Below are positions 37,505 to 46,135 of a stretch of 64,000 bases of DNA, piece by piece; position 1 is the first letter of the stretch, and every line of letters begins with the position of its first letter. This DNA comes from Chloracidobacterium validum (GTDB lineage: Bacteria > Acidobacteriota > Blastocatellia > Chloracidobacteriales > Chloracidobacteriaceae): assembly GCF_018304825.1 (NCBI RefSeq), contig NZ_CP072648.1, positions 2,463,501 to 2,527,500 of the forward strand, read 5' to 3'. The notes below the pieces were generated by a model. The model was not told the DNA's origin and did not search any database. It saw only the letters and a list, made by a program, of their open reading frames with translations. The position numbers and the translations under genes are program-made.

Positions 37505-38951
37505 CAACACCCTGCAGAAGTACGACTGCCTTCTCAATGACGAATCCACGGTTGCCGCCATCGTGATCCGTGAGCGACTTCGCCCGGTACAGGGCGTGCG
37601 CGGTGTGTTCTTCCCACCGACGTTCGCGGGCCCCAAAAATGATGATAAAAGCGACTACCATATCAATCACTTCGGGCCGCACAACGCCGATCCCCAGCAA
37701 GCACAGCAAAATGGCCGCATCGCCAACTGCTGCATCGTCGATTCGGTTCCGTCGCAGGCGAACCGGCTTGAGGCCCGGCTGCTCAAGTATTCGGGCACGT
37801 TGATCCCGAAGGTCACTATCAAGGTCACTATCGAAGGAGCCAGCCAGAAATCAATCGACCTGCTCGAGGTCGGCCACCGCGTGGGCGATGCCGTCGTTCG
37901 CTACAGCAACAATAACCCGTTCAAGGTTGCGCTCGAGGCCTACAAAAACGGCGACGCCGGTCTGCTTGCGAGGCTTGCGCCGACGTCACTCGTGTTTGGG
38001 TATTGGGACAGCCGCGGAACCAAGTCCAAGGCGCGCCGCCTCATCCGCAGCGAGATCGTCGCCTTCAACGTGCAGAAGCTCACGACGCGCAGCCAGTACT
38101 GGTCGAGCATCGATCCTGAGGTGAATAGTGAGCTGAAGGCAATCCTAGAAGGGGCGAAGAAGGAACTGAAGGAAGACTCGGATAGCAAGAACCCGGCGGC
38201 GCAGCTCGGCATGCTCGACATACCGGTGCCTGAGTCTCCCGGCGGCGTAATCGCCTATGGTTCCATCGAGCGGACCACCATCATCGCACTGACGGGCTTG
38301 CGTGCGCTTGTGGCGCTCCAAGGCAATTCCAAAGAGATCGACAAGACTCTGGCCATGCGTCGGTACCTGTTCGCGCTGGCGCTGGCGGCGGCGGTGGGCC
38401 CCAAGGTGTGGGACCTTCGCGAGGGCTGCATCCTCGTGCGCGAAAGCAAGACGGACGAAAGCAAGACGGACGAAAGCAAGACAGACGAAAGCAAGACGGA
38501 CGAAAGCAAGACAGACGAAAGCAAGACGGACGAAAGCAAGACGGACGAAAGCAAGACGGATCAGGGTACTGGTGCCGGTTCTAACTCCTCTACCACCGTG
38601 AAAGTGAACGACCCGTTTACTGCCGTGAAAGTGAACTACTCGGGTGAGGAAGAGGAGTTCACGCTTCCGGACGTCACAGGAGCCGAGGAATATCTCAGAG
38701 AGGCTGCCAAGGATTTCTTCAGCAAAAGCGAAAGCAAAAGCGAAGCCACCGACAAAACCGAAGGCGAGGCCGTAGAAAAGGTCAAAGGCCTCCCTGAAGA
38801 AGTCACCTTGGGCCTCCCTGAAGAAGTCACCTTGCAATTCGATCCAAGGGCAGCGGCTAATGACATCAGAACCAAGGACAGCACCAAGGACAGCACCAAG
38901 GACAGCACCAAGGACGCGCAGAAAGAGCCGCAGAACCAGAAGAAGGGCTGA
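37497..38951 (+). CDS. csb1: Type I-G CRISPR RAMP protein Csb1 (Cas7), repeat-expanded
   Basis: A 484-residue Csb1 homologue, the backbone subunit that coats the crRNA. Family features are LEARLLKYSGTLIP, IDLLEVGHRVGDAVVRYS, LAPTSLVFGYWDSRGTKSKARRL split over the conserved core, AYGSIERTTIIALTGLRAL and a last block LREGCILV. The region from about residue 315 on is filled with tandem peptide repeats: eight ESKTD units, two VKVN units, SKSE twice, GLPEEVTL twice and four TKDS units. The sequence stays in frame through all of them. The start codon overlaps the cas3 stop and GAGG lies six bases before it. The expanded part lies where Csb1 proteins normally end or carry short loops, so the fold may survive. 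Confidence 0.88.
   Translation: MSNNTLQKYDCLLNDESTVAAIVIRERLRPVQGVRGVFFPPTFAGPKNDDKSDYHINHFGPHNADPQQAQQNGRIANCCIVDSVPSQANRLEARLLKYSGTLIPKVTIKVTIEGASQKSIDLLEVGHRVGDAVVRYSNNNPFKVALEAYKNGDAGLLARLAPTSLVFGYWDSRGTKSKARRLIRSEIVAFNVQKLTTRSQYWSSIDPEVNSELKAILEGAKKELKEDSDSKNPAAQLGMLDIPVPESPGGVIAYGSIERTTIIALTGLRALVALQGNSKEIDKTLAMRRYLFALALAAAVGPKVWDLREGCILVRESKTDESKTDESKTDESKTDESKTDESKTDESKTDESKTDQGTGAGSNSSTTVKVNDPFTAVKVNYSGEEEEFTLPDVTGAEEYLREAAKDFFSKSESKSEATDKTEGEAVEKVKGLPEEVTLGLPEEVTLQFDPRAAANDIRTKDSTKDSTKDSTKDAQKEPQNQKKG
37809..37832 (+). repeat. 12-bp tandem duplication in csb1
   Basis: Two exact copies of aaggtcactatc, giving the peptide KVTI-KVTI. Confidence 0.9.
38442..38561 (+). repeat. 15-bp minisatellite in csb1, eight copies
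   Basis: Eight head-to-tail units of gaaagcaagacggac (two read acagac instead of acggac; the last differs at its end) encode eight ESKTD repeats. The unit length is a multiple of three, so gain or loss of units keeps the frame. The near-identity of the units indicates recent expansion. Confidence 0.95.
38721..38744 (+). repeat. 12-bp tandem duplication in csb1 (SKSE twice)
   Basis: Two exact copies of agcaaaagcgaa. Confidence 0.9.
38787..38834 (+). repeat. 24-bp exact tandem duplication in csb1 (GLPEEVTL twice)
   Basis: The 24 bases at 38787-38810 are repeated without change at 38811-38834. Confidence 0.9.
38871..38918 (+). repeat. 12-bp tandem repeat in csb1, about four copies
   Basis: Three exact accaaggacagc units followed by a variant unit ending gacgcg, giving TKDS-TKDS-TKDS-TKDA. 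Confidence 0.9.
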
Positions 38952-38986
38952 AGTAAACAAAGAAAAAATAGGGGTGACTTCGTGAG

Positions 38987-39217
38987 GTGGCTCACCACGC
39001 GCCTAGAGTGCGCAGTCCAAGGAGCAATAAGAAAAACCTCGACGAGCTGAAGAAACTCTGGGGAGAACCATCTACGCTGAAGACCAGTAGTGATGCACCT
39101 GCCCCAAGCGAGCCATCAGCGAATGCTGGAGCAGTCACTACGGGCCCCAAGACAGAGGAGAGACTTGATGCCTCTTGCGATCCGCGTTCAGTTCCTCGCC
39201 GGATACACTGGCCGTGA
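38987..39217 (+). CDS. Possible small protein between csb1 and csb2
   Basis: A 76-codon frame with GTG start fills most of the 216-base gap between csb1 and csb2 and ends 50 bases inside csb2. It reads as a basic/helical part (NKKNLDELKKLWGEPS) followed by a Ser/Pro/Ala/Thr-rich tail. A GGGGTGA sequence lies upstream but would fit a different GTG (38982) equally well. No family is recognised. It may be a lineage-specific small protein or just an untranslated spacer. Confidence 0.25.
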   Translation: MAHHAPRVRSPRSNKKNLDELKKLWGEPSTLKTSSDAPAPSEPSANAGAVTTGPKTEERLDASCDPRSVPRRIHWP

Positions 39218-40697
39218 GTGGCCACCGAGCCCGGCGCGCCTCTTCAAGGCGCTCGTATCATCGGCGCGCATGGGCTGGGCGTCTAGCAAACGCAAAAAGA
39301 TTGAAGAAGCGCTGCGCAAGCTCGAGCAGCAGGGCTGGACCGGGTACACGAAGCTGCCCGAGATCTCCGCGCCTCGCGCAACGCTGCGCCCATCGCGCCA
39401 GCGGCGATTCGTGCCCAACAACTCCCGGAACTGGCCGACCGAGCGCAAGCTCAACCCTAAGAAGAGCATCGACCTTGAGCCTGAGCCGATGGTCGGATGG
39501 GATATCGAGCCACCGAGCATCGTCTGGTACTGGTGGCCGAATTTCGATGCGTCGTTTGTGAACGTAATCCGCGAGGTGTCCCGCCGGGTTGTCAGCGTCG
39601 GCAAGGGTGAAGACTTTGCCTTGCTTGACGCCTTCCCTCACCTCCCTCAGGAGCTACCGCCCGTGCGTTGGAAGCCTGCTCCGAGTGGTGTGTCGCTGGA
39701 GGTACCCGAAGCCGGGTGTCTCGCTGTCTGCGACGACTTCTTCACCCGCGCCGCCAAAAACGAACTGCCGCTGCCTGCGGCGGGCGTGCGAGCCGTGACG
39801 TACGCATCGGATGCCTACGGTGCTGACCAGGAGATTCCAACATTTGTGCTAGGCCTCTGGCGCAAAGGGAAGCGTTGTTCTTGGGATGCGCGCTTACTTC
39901 AGCAGGTCATCGATCCCGTCCGACATCTACTTTGTGATGAGATTCAGCGCGAAGTCGTGGATTCGCTAGCGAGATGCTCGAGCGAAGTACCTGCAATGGA
40001 GACGCTCGTTCGTCGGGTGCTCTTGGGGCAAAATGAGCACGGACATCCCATCTGTGAGTCGCACCTTGCGATCCTCCCGCTTCCGAGCGTCCTCGGTCCG
40101 TACCCAGATGGCCGCGTGCGCCGCATTGCCCTTACCGACCTTGGCAGGGGTAAAGACCCCAACCGGCGCGCGATCGTTGAGTTGGCGCATGTGCTCTTGC
40201 ACGGCCGTGAGTTGCGCGACAACAACAAGCAAGGGATCGGTGTCATCCTCGAGACAGAGCCAGATGGTCAGTGGCTGCGGGCCATCACGAAGCCCTCTCG
40301 CGTCTGGTCCACCGTGACGCCGCTCGTGCAGCCGGCGAAGGAGCTGACAAGCAAAGAGTGGCAGTGCCTTGTTGAGGCGAGACGCAACGCCGAACAGCAG
40401 CCGGCGAAGGCTGCTGCTTACGAGATTTACCTACGAGAGCGCCGTCTCGAACTGCTCAATCGCAGTGTGCAGCAAGCTATCGAGGGTACAGGCGCGCAGG
40501 TCAAGTCGATTGAGTTCACTAAAAGTGGGTGGATTGCTGGCGTTCACGTCGCGACCCAGTATCGCGCAAACGGCTACCTCGGCGAAACGCCCAAGCTGCA
40601 TGTGCGTGTGACCTTCGATAAGGCTATCGCAGGTCCCATCGCCATCGGAAGAGGCCGCCATGTCGGCTTTGGTGTGCTATGGCCCGAAGGTGAATGA
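39168..40697 (+). CDS. csb2: Type I-G CRISPR protein Csb2 (Cas5-Cas6 fusion type)
   Basis: A 509-residue protein starting MPLAIRVQFLAGYTGREWPP, with GAGGAGAG about 6 bases before the ATG. The N-terminal part (about 1-240) is Cas5-like (EWPPSPARLFKALVSSA, PSIVWYW) and the C-terminal part Cas6-like, ending with a glycine-rich RAMP loop GRGRHVGFGVLWP. In I-G systems this protein is expected both to bind the 5' handle and to process crRNA; a candidate catalytic histidine is in NEHGHPICESHLAILPLP. The operon ends here; no cas4-cas1 or cas2 follows. Confidence 0.88.
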   Translation: MPLAIRVQFLAGYTGREWPPSPARLFKALVSSARMGWASSKRKKIEEALRKLEQQGWTGYTKLPEISAPRATLRPSRQRRFVPNNSRNWPTERKLNPKKSIDLEPEPMVGWDIEPPSIVWYWWPNFDASFVNVIREVSRRVVSVGKGEDFALLDAFPHLPQELPPVRWKPAPSGVSLEVPEAGCLAVCDDFFTRAAKNELPLPAAGVRAVTYASDAYGADQEIPTFVLGLWRKGKRCSWDARLLQQVIDPVRHLLCDEIQREVVDSLARCSSEVPAMETLVRRVLLGQNEHGHPICESHLAILPLPSVLGPYPDGRVRRIALTDLGRGKDPNRRAIVELAHVLLHGRELRDNNKQGIGVILETEPDGQWLRAITKPSRVWSTVTPLVQPAKELTSKEWQCLVEARRNAEQQPAKAAAYEIYLRERRLELLNRSVQQAIEGTGAQVKSIEFTKSGWIAGVHVATQYRANGYLGETPKLHVRVTFDKAIAGPIAIGRGRHVGFGVLWPEGE

Positions 40698-41372
40698 AGC
40701 CCCCATAGCACCACCTCTGAGTCAGGTGAGCAAACCGGGCTGAGCAGAAGCACATGGGAAACGCGCAGCTATGGAACAGTTCCCTGCAGCCTAGCGCACA
40801 CTCACCGGCAAAAGCACGCTCGACGACGTGCCGGGGCTGCGCGAGGATGCTATGCGCAAAGACATCAAGTGAACGAAACGAACGACCTACCCAAGCCACA
40901 AATCAATCTGGGTTTCGCCTGGTGCGCAACAGATCCTGCGCAGCGACCTCTTCAACCACGGTTGCTCACAGCCTATGAGCGCCGCCAAGTGCCGATACAT
41001 AGCCCTGACCATCACCTGACGCAATTGCCATCGGCTGGGACGTTGCGCAATCACGCGCCCCGCGGTGTGGTTTGCGGGTCTGTCATCTAGGAAGTGCCGC
41101 GCCTAAAGATGAAACCCTGCAAGCTCAAATAGATAAAGGCAACTGCCTGATCGGCCATCCTGCGGCTAACAGGCTAGGCTTCCCAGTGGGGCAACCAGCC
41201 ATTGGAACTTGTCCAACCACCTGTCAAGCGCCGACCACATCTGCCCTGCTCACAACAACCAAACGCCCCCGATCTAGCCGACCAGGGCTTCCTTGGCCTA
41301 TGGTTGTAAGTTCATCCAACGTGATCCAACGCGCGGACGGCTCACCCCCGCGCTCAACCGAGGAAAGCATCC
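40698..41372. other. 675-base region after csb2 without a supported gene or CRISPR array
   Basis: This is where cas4-cas1, cas2 or the repeat array would often lie in I-G loci. I find no spaced direct repeats and no recognisable Cas1, Cas2 or Cas4 motif in any frame. Several short open frames exist (for example from 40869 to 41090) but none looks like a known family. It may be a decayed remnant. Confidence 0.6.
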
Positions 41373-42572
41373 ATGTCAGCGCCAATGCCCTCTCCCGCGA
41401 CAACGAACCTTCGCTTGTCATCCCGTTTTGCCGAAGTTGGCTTCTCCGAAATCGTCCGTATCCGAAACCGCGTCATGGCGCTCAAAGCCGCCGGCGAGAC
41501 TGTCCACCAGTTCGAGGGCGGCGAACCCTTCTTTGAAACCCCGGAACCCATCAAGGAAGCCATGCGCCGCGCCCTGGCCGACAACAAAACCCGCTACGCG
41601 CCGTCAAGCGGCATTCCACCGCTCATCGAGGCCATCGTGGACAAGCTGCGCACCAAAAATAAACTGCCGGCCGAACCCTCCCACGTCATCGTTGGCGTCG
41701 GCGGCATGCAGGGCCTCTACGGGGCGTTCAATGCCCTGCTCGATCCCGGCGACGAAGTGCTCTTGCTGTCGCCCTATTGGACGCCTACCCGCGATCTCAT
41801 CCACATGACCGGCGGCCGCGCCATCTGCGTCGAAACTGCCCGCATCCTCGCCGAAGGCGTCGCCACCACCCTCGCCGCCCGTCTTACGCCCCGAACCCGC
41901 GCCATTCTGGTCAATACCCCTAATAACCCAACCGGCCAGGTCCTGACCCGCGCCAACCTGGAAGCCATCGCCGACTTCGCCCGGCGGCACGACTTGGTCG
42001 TCGTGTCGGACGAAGCCTACGAAGACCTCGTCTATGACGGCGAACACGTCTCGATCGGCAGCTTGCCGGAGATGTACGCCCGAACCATTTCGGTCTATAC
42101 CCTGTCGAAGTCATACGGGATGACCGGCTGGCGCATCGGGTATGCCGTCGCGCCGGAGCCGTTCATCACCGGCATCAAAACTTCCGTGCTCTATTCAACC
42201 AACGGCGTGAGTACGCCTACGCAGTGGGCCGCACTCGCGGCTCTGCGCGACGTCCCCGAAAGCTTCCTGGCCGAATGCCGCGCCGCTTACCGCCAGCGCC
42301 GCGACCGACTCATGGCCGGCCTCGCTGCGCTGGGATTGCCCGTCAAACCAACGCCGGACGGCGCATTCTATGTCTTCCCGGATGTTTCAACACTGGGCGG
42401 CACGAGCGCCGACATCGCGCTGCGGCTGCTCAATGAAGCGCGGGTCGCTACGGTTCCCGGGACAGCCTTTGGCTGCGCCGGGGAAGGCCACCTACGGCTG
42501 AGTTACTCGCTTTCGCTCGACGCCATCGAGCGCGGACTTGAAGCCCTGGAGCGCTACCTGAAGCGTGGCTGA
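41373..42572 (+). CDS. Class I PLP-dependent aminotransferase (aspartate aminotransferase family)
   Basis: A 399-residue enzyme, complete in length. Visible landmarks are ARNRVMALKAAGE-like start helix (RNRVMALKAAGETV), YAPSSGIPPLIEAI, NTPNNPTGQVL, SDEAYEDLVYDGEH, the PLP lysine in TLSKSYGMTGWRIGY, and the arginine in LRLSYSLSLD. The family includes aspartate, prephenate and aromatic aminotransferases; the exact substrate is not clear. It is a paralogue of the truncated gene at 1-554. It begins after the cas region and is followed 82 bases later by polA. Confidence 0.93.
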   Translation: MSAPMPSPATTNLRLSSRFAEVGFSEIVRIRNRVMALKAAGETVHQFEGGEPFFETPEPIKEAMRRALADNKTRYAPSSGIPPLIEAIVDKLRTKNKLPAEPSHVIVGVGGMQGLYGAFNALLDPGDEVLLLSPYWTPTRDLIHMTGGRAICVETARILAEGVATTLAARLTPRTRAILVNTPNNPTGQVLTRANLEAIADFARRHDLVVVSDEAYEDLVYDGEHVSIGSLPEMYARTISVYTLSKSYGMTGWRIGYAVAPEPFITGIKTSVLYSTNGVSTPTQWAALAALRDVPESFLAECRAAYRQRRDRLMAGLAALGLPVKPTPDGAFYVFPDVSTLGGTSADIALRLLNEARVATVPGTAFGCAGEGHLRLSYSLSLDAIERGLEALERYLKRG

Positions 42573-42654
42573 CCCCTGCCCGCAAACCAAGCCCCAGGTT
42601 GAACCACAACCCGGTTCGCGCTGGTCGTGAACCCATACCCTTTCGGTCAACGCC

Positions 42655-45324
42655 ATGGATGCTCCTGCCGCCGAGCCACGCCACCGGTTGTTTCTGGTTG
42701 ACGCCATGGCGCACATCTATCGCGCCTACTACGCCGTGCGCGGCCTGGCGACCAAGGCCGGGCAACCGACCAATGCCGTCTTTGGCTTCACCTCGATCCT
42801 GCGCAAGCTACAGAAGGTCTATGCGCCGGAGTACCTCGTGGTCGCCATGGATTCACCGGCGCCGTCGTTCCGCAAGGGCCTGTTTGACGCCTACAAGGCG
42901 CACCGAGCCGAGATGCCGGCCGACCTTCAGGAGCAAATCCCACTCATTGAAGAGGTCTGCGACGCGCTGCGGATTCCCCGCCTGCGGGTGGATGGCTACG
43001 AAGCCGACGATCTGATCGGCACGCTCGCCCAGATGGCCACCGAACAGGGACTGGCAACCGTCATCGTCAGCAATGACAAGGACATGACGCAACTCGTCAG
43101 CGACCGGACAAGCCTTCTGCGGGTGGATAACAAGTCCGGCGAGTTTGTCCTGTGCAACCGCTCGGAGGTCGAAACCTGGATGGGCGTTCCACCGGAGCGC
43201 GTCGTGGATGTGCTGGCGCTGTGGGGCGACAGCTCCGACAACATCCCCGGCGCGCCCGGCATTGGAGAAAAGGGCGCCGTGCAAATCATTCGCCAGTTTG
43301 GCTCGCTCGATGAAGCCCTGGCCCGCCATGCCGAGGTTTCGCGCAAAGCCTACCGCGAAGCCCTGCGCGACCATCAGGACACCATCCGGCTCGCGCAACG
43401 CCTCGTGACCATTTGCCGGGAAGCGCCGGTTACGCTTGACCTCCCTGCCTTCCGCGCGCAACCGCCAGATGCAGCCGCCTGCCATGCGCTGTTTACTAGG
43501 TTGGAGTTCAAGGCGCTCACGGCAGAGTTTGCCAAACTGCTCACCACATCCGACGAAACACCAACCCCGGCTCCGGCGGCCAGCGTGACGACGAGCTACC
43601 AAACGCTCACCACCCCCACCGAACTCCGGCGCGCGTTCGATAGCGCCTACGCCCGTGACCACATCGCCTTTCACCTCGAAGACCTGGACGGCGTTTTCAC
43701 CCGCGGCAGCTTGTCGTTCGGGCCGGGGCATGGGCTGCGCTTTGAACGTGCTACCCTCGATGCCGAAGCAACGGCCGCGCTGCTGGAAGTCCTCGCCAAC
43801 GGACTCGTCAACAAGTCCTGCCATGACGTGAAGCGGGCGCTGTACCTCATCAACTGTCCACCTCACGGCAGCGCCCCCACCGACCAGGCCCTGGACCCAA
43901 CCCACGCCTTTCGCCTGGAAAGCCTGACGGACGACGTTTGCCTGGCGGCTTACCTGCTCAATCCCGGCGTGAAAGCCGAACAACTTGCGCTTCCGGCGCT
44001 GGCCGAAACCTACCTAGGATCACAGGCCGCCGCCGACCTTGACCCGGCCGACTTGGTCAGTCGGCTCCGCCAAGCGTTGCGTCCGAAGCTGGCAGCGGAA
44101 GAACTGACCGCCGTTTACGAAACCATGGAGCTGCCGCTGGCGCCGGTGCTCTACGACCTGGAATGCGCCGGCATCAAAATTGACCCAAAGCCGCTGGCCG
44201 AACTCGAAACCGAACTCCGCGCCGAACTGGAGCGCCTGACGGCTGAGATTCACGCGCTGGCCGGCAGTTCCTTCAACATCAACTCACCGCAGCAAGTGGC
44301 CGACGTCTTTGAACGGCTCAACTACGAAACGTCAAAGAAAACCGCGACCGGCAAAATCTCGACCAGCGCCGATGTCCTCGAAGAACTGGCCGAGAAATAC
44401 GACCTGCCCAAGCTCATCCTCGAATACCGGGAACACGAAAAACTGCTCAACACCTACGTGACCGTGCTGCCGCGCCTAGTCAACCCTGCGACCGGACGGC
44501 TGCACACAACCTTTACCCAGACGGTGACGGCAACCGGGCGGCTCTCATCGGTGCGTCCAAACTTGCAGAACATTCCCATTCGGACCGAGATGGGACGGCG
44601 AACTCGGCGGGCATTCATTGCCGAGGAGGGACACCTGCTGATTTCGGCCGATTACTCACAAATCGAGCTCCGGCTGCTGGCCCACATCACCGAAGACGCC
44701 CGCATGACGGCCGCGTTTCAGGCCGGGGAGGATATTCACGAACGGACGGCACGCGACGTTTTCGGCGCGCAGACGCCCGATGCGTTACGCGATATGCGCC
44801 GTCTGGCCAAGGCAACCAACTTTGGCATTGCCTACGGGGTCGGCGCCTACGGCCTGGCGCGCAATGTCGGCATTGGGCGCAAGGAAGCCAAAAAGGCCAT
44901 TGACGCTTACTTTGCGGCCTATCCGGGCATCAAGCGCTACATGGACGAAACCCCAGAGCACGCCCGGCGCACTGGCGTGGTGCGCACCCTCTACGGTCGC
45001 CTGCGGCGGATGCCCGACCTGCAAAGCCGTAACTTCACGCTGCGGGCGCGGGCCGAGCGCGAAGCCATCAACGCGCCGATCCAGGGCACGGCCGCGGACT
45101 TGATGAAACTGGCCATGATTGAAGTCGCCAACCGGCTTCCGCAGGCCTTTCCCCAGGCGCGGCTCGTGCTGCAAGTTCACGACGAGTTGCTGCTCGAAGC
45201 GCCGGCCGCGGATGCCCCAGGCGTCGCAGACCTAGTCAAGTCCAGCATGGAAGGCGTCGCCAAGTTGCGCGTCCCGCTGACCGTCGAAGCGCGCATCGGC
45301 GCGAACTGGCTCGAAGCCAAGTAG
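42655..45324 (+). CDS. polA: DNA polymerase I
   Basis: An 889-residue enzyme for Okazaki-fragment maturation and repair. The 5'-3' exonuclease domain (1-290) has FLVDAMAHIYRAYYA, GYEADDLIGTLA and LWGDSSDNIPG. The middle domain (about 300-480) is a 3'-5' exonuclease fold with motif I reading IAFHLEDLDG, so the first metal Asp is His and proofreading is doubtful. The polymerase domain (about 500-889) has motif A DYSQIELRLLAHITED, motif B RRLAKATNFGIAYGVG and motif C QVHDELLLEAP. The start MDAPAAEPRHRLFLVD fits the family. Confidence 0.97.
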   Translation: MDAPAAEPRHRLFLVDAMAHIYRAYYAVRGLATKAGQPTNAVFGFTSILRKLQKVYAPEYLVVAMDSPAPSFRKGLFDAYKAHRAEMPADLQEQIPLIEEVCDALRIPRLRVDGYEADDLIGTLAQMATEQGLATVIVSNDKDMTQLVSDRTSLLRVDNKSGEFVLCNRSEVETWMGVPPERVVDVLALWGDSSDNIPGAPGIGEKGAVQIIRQFGSLDEALARHAEVSRKAYREALRDHQDTIRLAQRLVTICREAPVTLDLPAFRAQPPDAAACHALFTRLEFKALTAEFAKLLTTSDETPTPAPAASVTTSYQTLTTPTELRRAFDSAYARDHIAFHLEDLDGVFTRGSLSFGPGHGLRFERATLDAEATAALLEVLANGLVNKSCHDVKRALYLINCPPHGSAPTDQALDPTHAFRLESLTDDVCLAAYLLNPGVKAEQLALPALAETYLGSQAAADLDPADLVSRLRQALRPKLAAEELTAVYETMELPLAPVLYDLECAGIKIDPKPLAELETELRAELERLTAEIHALAGSSFNINSPQQVADVFERLNYETSKKTATGKISTSADVLEELAEKYDLPKLILEYREHEKLLNTYVTVLPRLVNPATGRLHTTFTQTVTATGRLSSVRPNLQNIPIRTEMGRRTRRAFIAEEGHLLISADYSQIELRLLAHITEDARMTAAFQAGEDIHERTARDVFGAQTPDALRDMRRLAKATNFGIAYGVGAYGLARNVGIGRKEAKKAIDAYFAAYPGIKRYMDETPEHARRTGVVRTLYGRLRRMPDLQSRNFTLRARAEREAINAPIQGTAADLMKLAMIEVANRLPQAFPQARLVLQVHDELLLEAPAADAPGVADLVKSSMEGVAKLRVPLTVEARIGANWLEAK

Positions 45325-45349
45325 GCGTCCACGAGTGCCAAGTGGCAGA

Positions 45350-46135
45350 CTAGGGCTGGGGGGGAGCGACCCCCGGTGTGGTAGCTTCCGGCGCGGCAGT
45401 GGTTAACGTCTTGGCATAGGGAGCAAGTGGCACGATGTCTGCCCGCCGCCGGGCCGCTTCGAGCCACTGCCGCTGCTCGCGTTCGGCTCGCTCACGCGAC
45501 AGGATTTCGACAATCAACGTTCGCTGCTCCTCATTGGGCGTCTCCGGGGCGACGGTTCCGGCGGCGGCCAACTTGGGGCGAATTTCAGTTTCGTAGTAGG
45601 TCAACACATCGTCGTCCGTGACCAAGACAAAGGTCTGAAACCGAAAGTTGATGTATTTTTCGACCTGCAACCGCTCCCGGATGAGCCGGTCAAAGGTTTC
45701 TGCGTCAAGTCCCACCGATTCCAATCGTTCTCGAAACACCGCTTCGGATGGGAAAAGCTTAATCAACCGTTGCTTGGCAGACGCCACCTCCTCAGCCGTC
45801 AAGTTAGACAGCGGAAAACGGGCTGCCTCCTGCGAGAGCAACAGCAAATCAAGCTTGGCGGAGAGGACCCGCTGTAAATCAGCCTCTGAGATAGAAATGA
45901 GATTGATGCTTGGGTCAAAGGCTAAAAACCACACCAGATCGCTCTGGGTGATGGCATCGCCGTTGACCGTCGCCACCAGGCGGTCGGCCAGGAACTCACG
46001 GCGGGCCGGTTCAGGCGTCTGGGCCTGGCCGATGACAACCAGCGTGAACAGAACCAGCCAGCCGTAGATGCATCCAGTCACACAGCCTCGCCACAGCCAG
46101 ATTGGTGGTCTGCGGTCTGTCGTCGTCCCCCTCAC
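45350..46135 (-). CDS. SurA N-terminal domain-like exported protein
   Basis: A 261-residue protein. A hydrophobic segment (about 20-38, WLVLFTLVVIGQAQT) looks like a signal peptide or anchor. ADRLVATVNGDAITQSDLVWFL is the usual start of the SurA-type chaperone domain, followed by its helices and the ERLQVEKYINFRF segment. No parvulin peptidyl-prolyl isomerase domain is present; the tail is Ala/Glu/Pro-rich. A periplasmic chaperone role is inferred. Its start overlaps the murA stop by four bases (ATGA), so the two are translationally coupled. Confidence 0.75.
   Translation of the reverse strand: MRGTTTDRRPPIWLWRGCVTGCIYGWLVLFTLVVIGQAQTPEPARREFLADRLVATVNGDAITQSDLVWFLAFDPSINLISISEADLQRVLSAKLDLLLLSQEAARFPLSNLTAEEVASAKQRLIKLFPSEAVFRERLESVGLDAETFDRLIRERLQVEKYINFRFQTFVLVTDDDVLTYYETEIRPKLAAAGTVAPETPNEEQRTLIVEILSRERAEREQRQWLEAARRRADIVPLAPYAKTLTTAAPEATTPGVAPPQP

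Noticed and set aside
40698-41372. CRISPR array or remnant of cas4-cas1 after csb2
   Set aside because: No regularly spaced direct repeats and no Cas1, Cas2 or Cas4 motif could be read in any frame.
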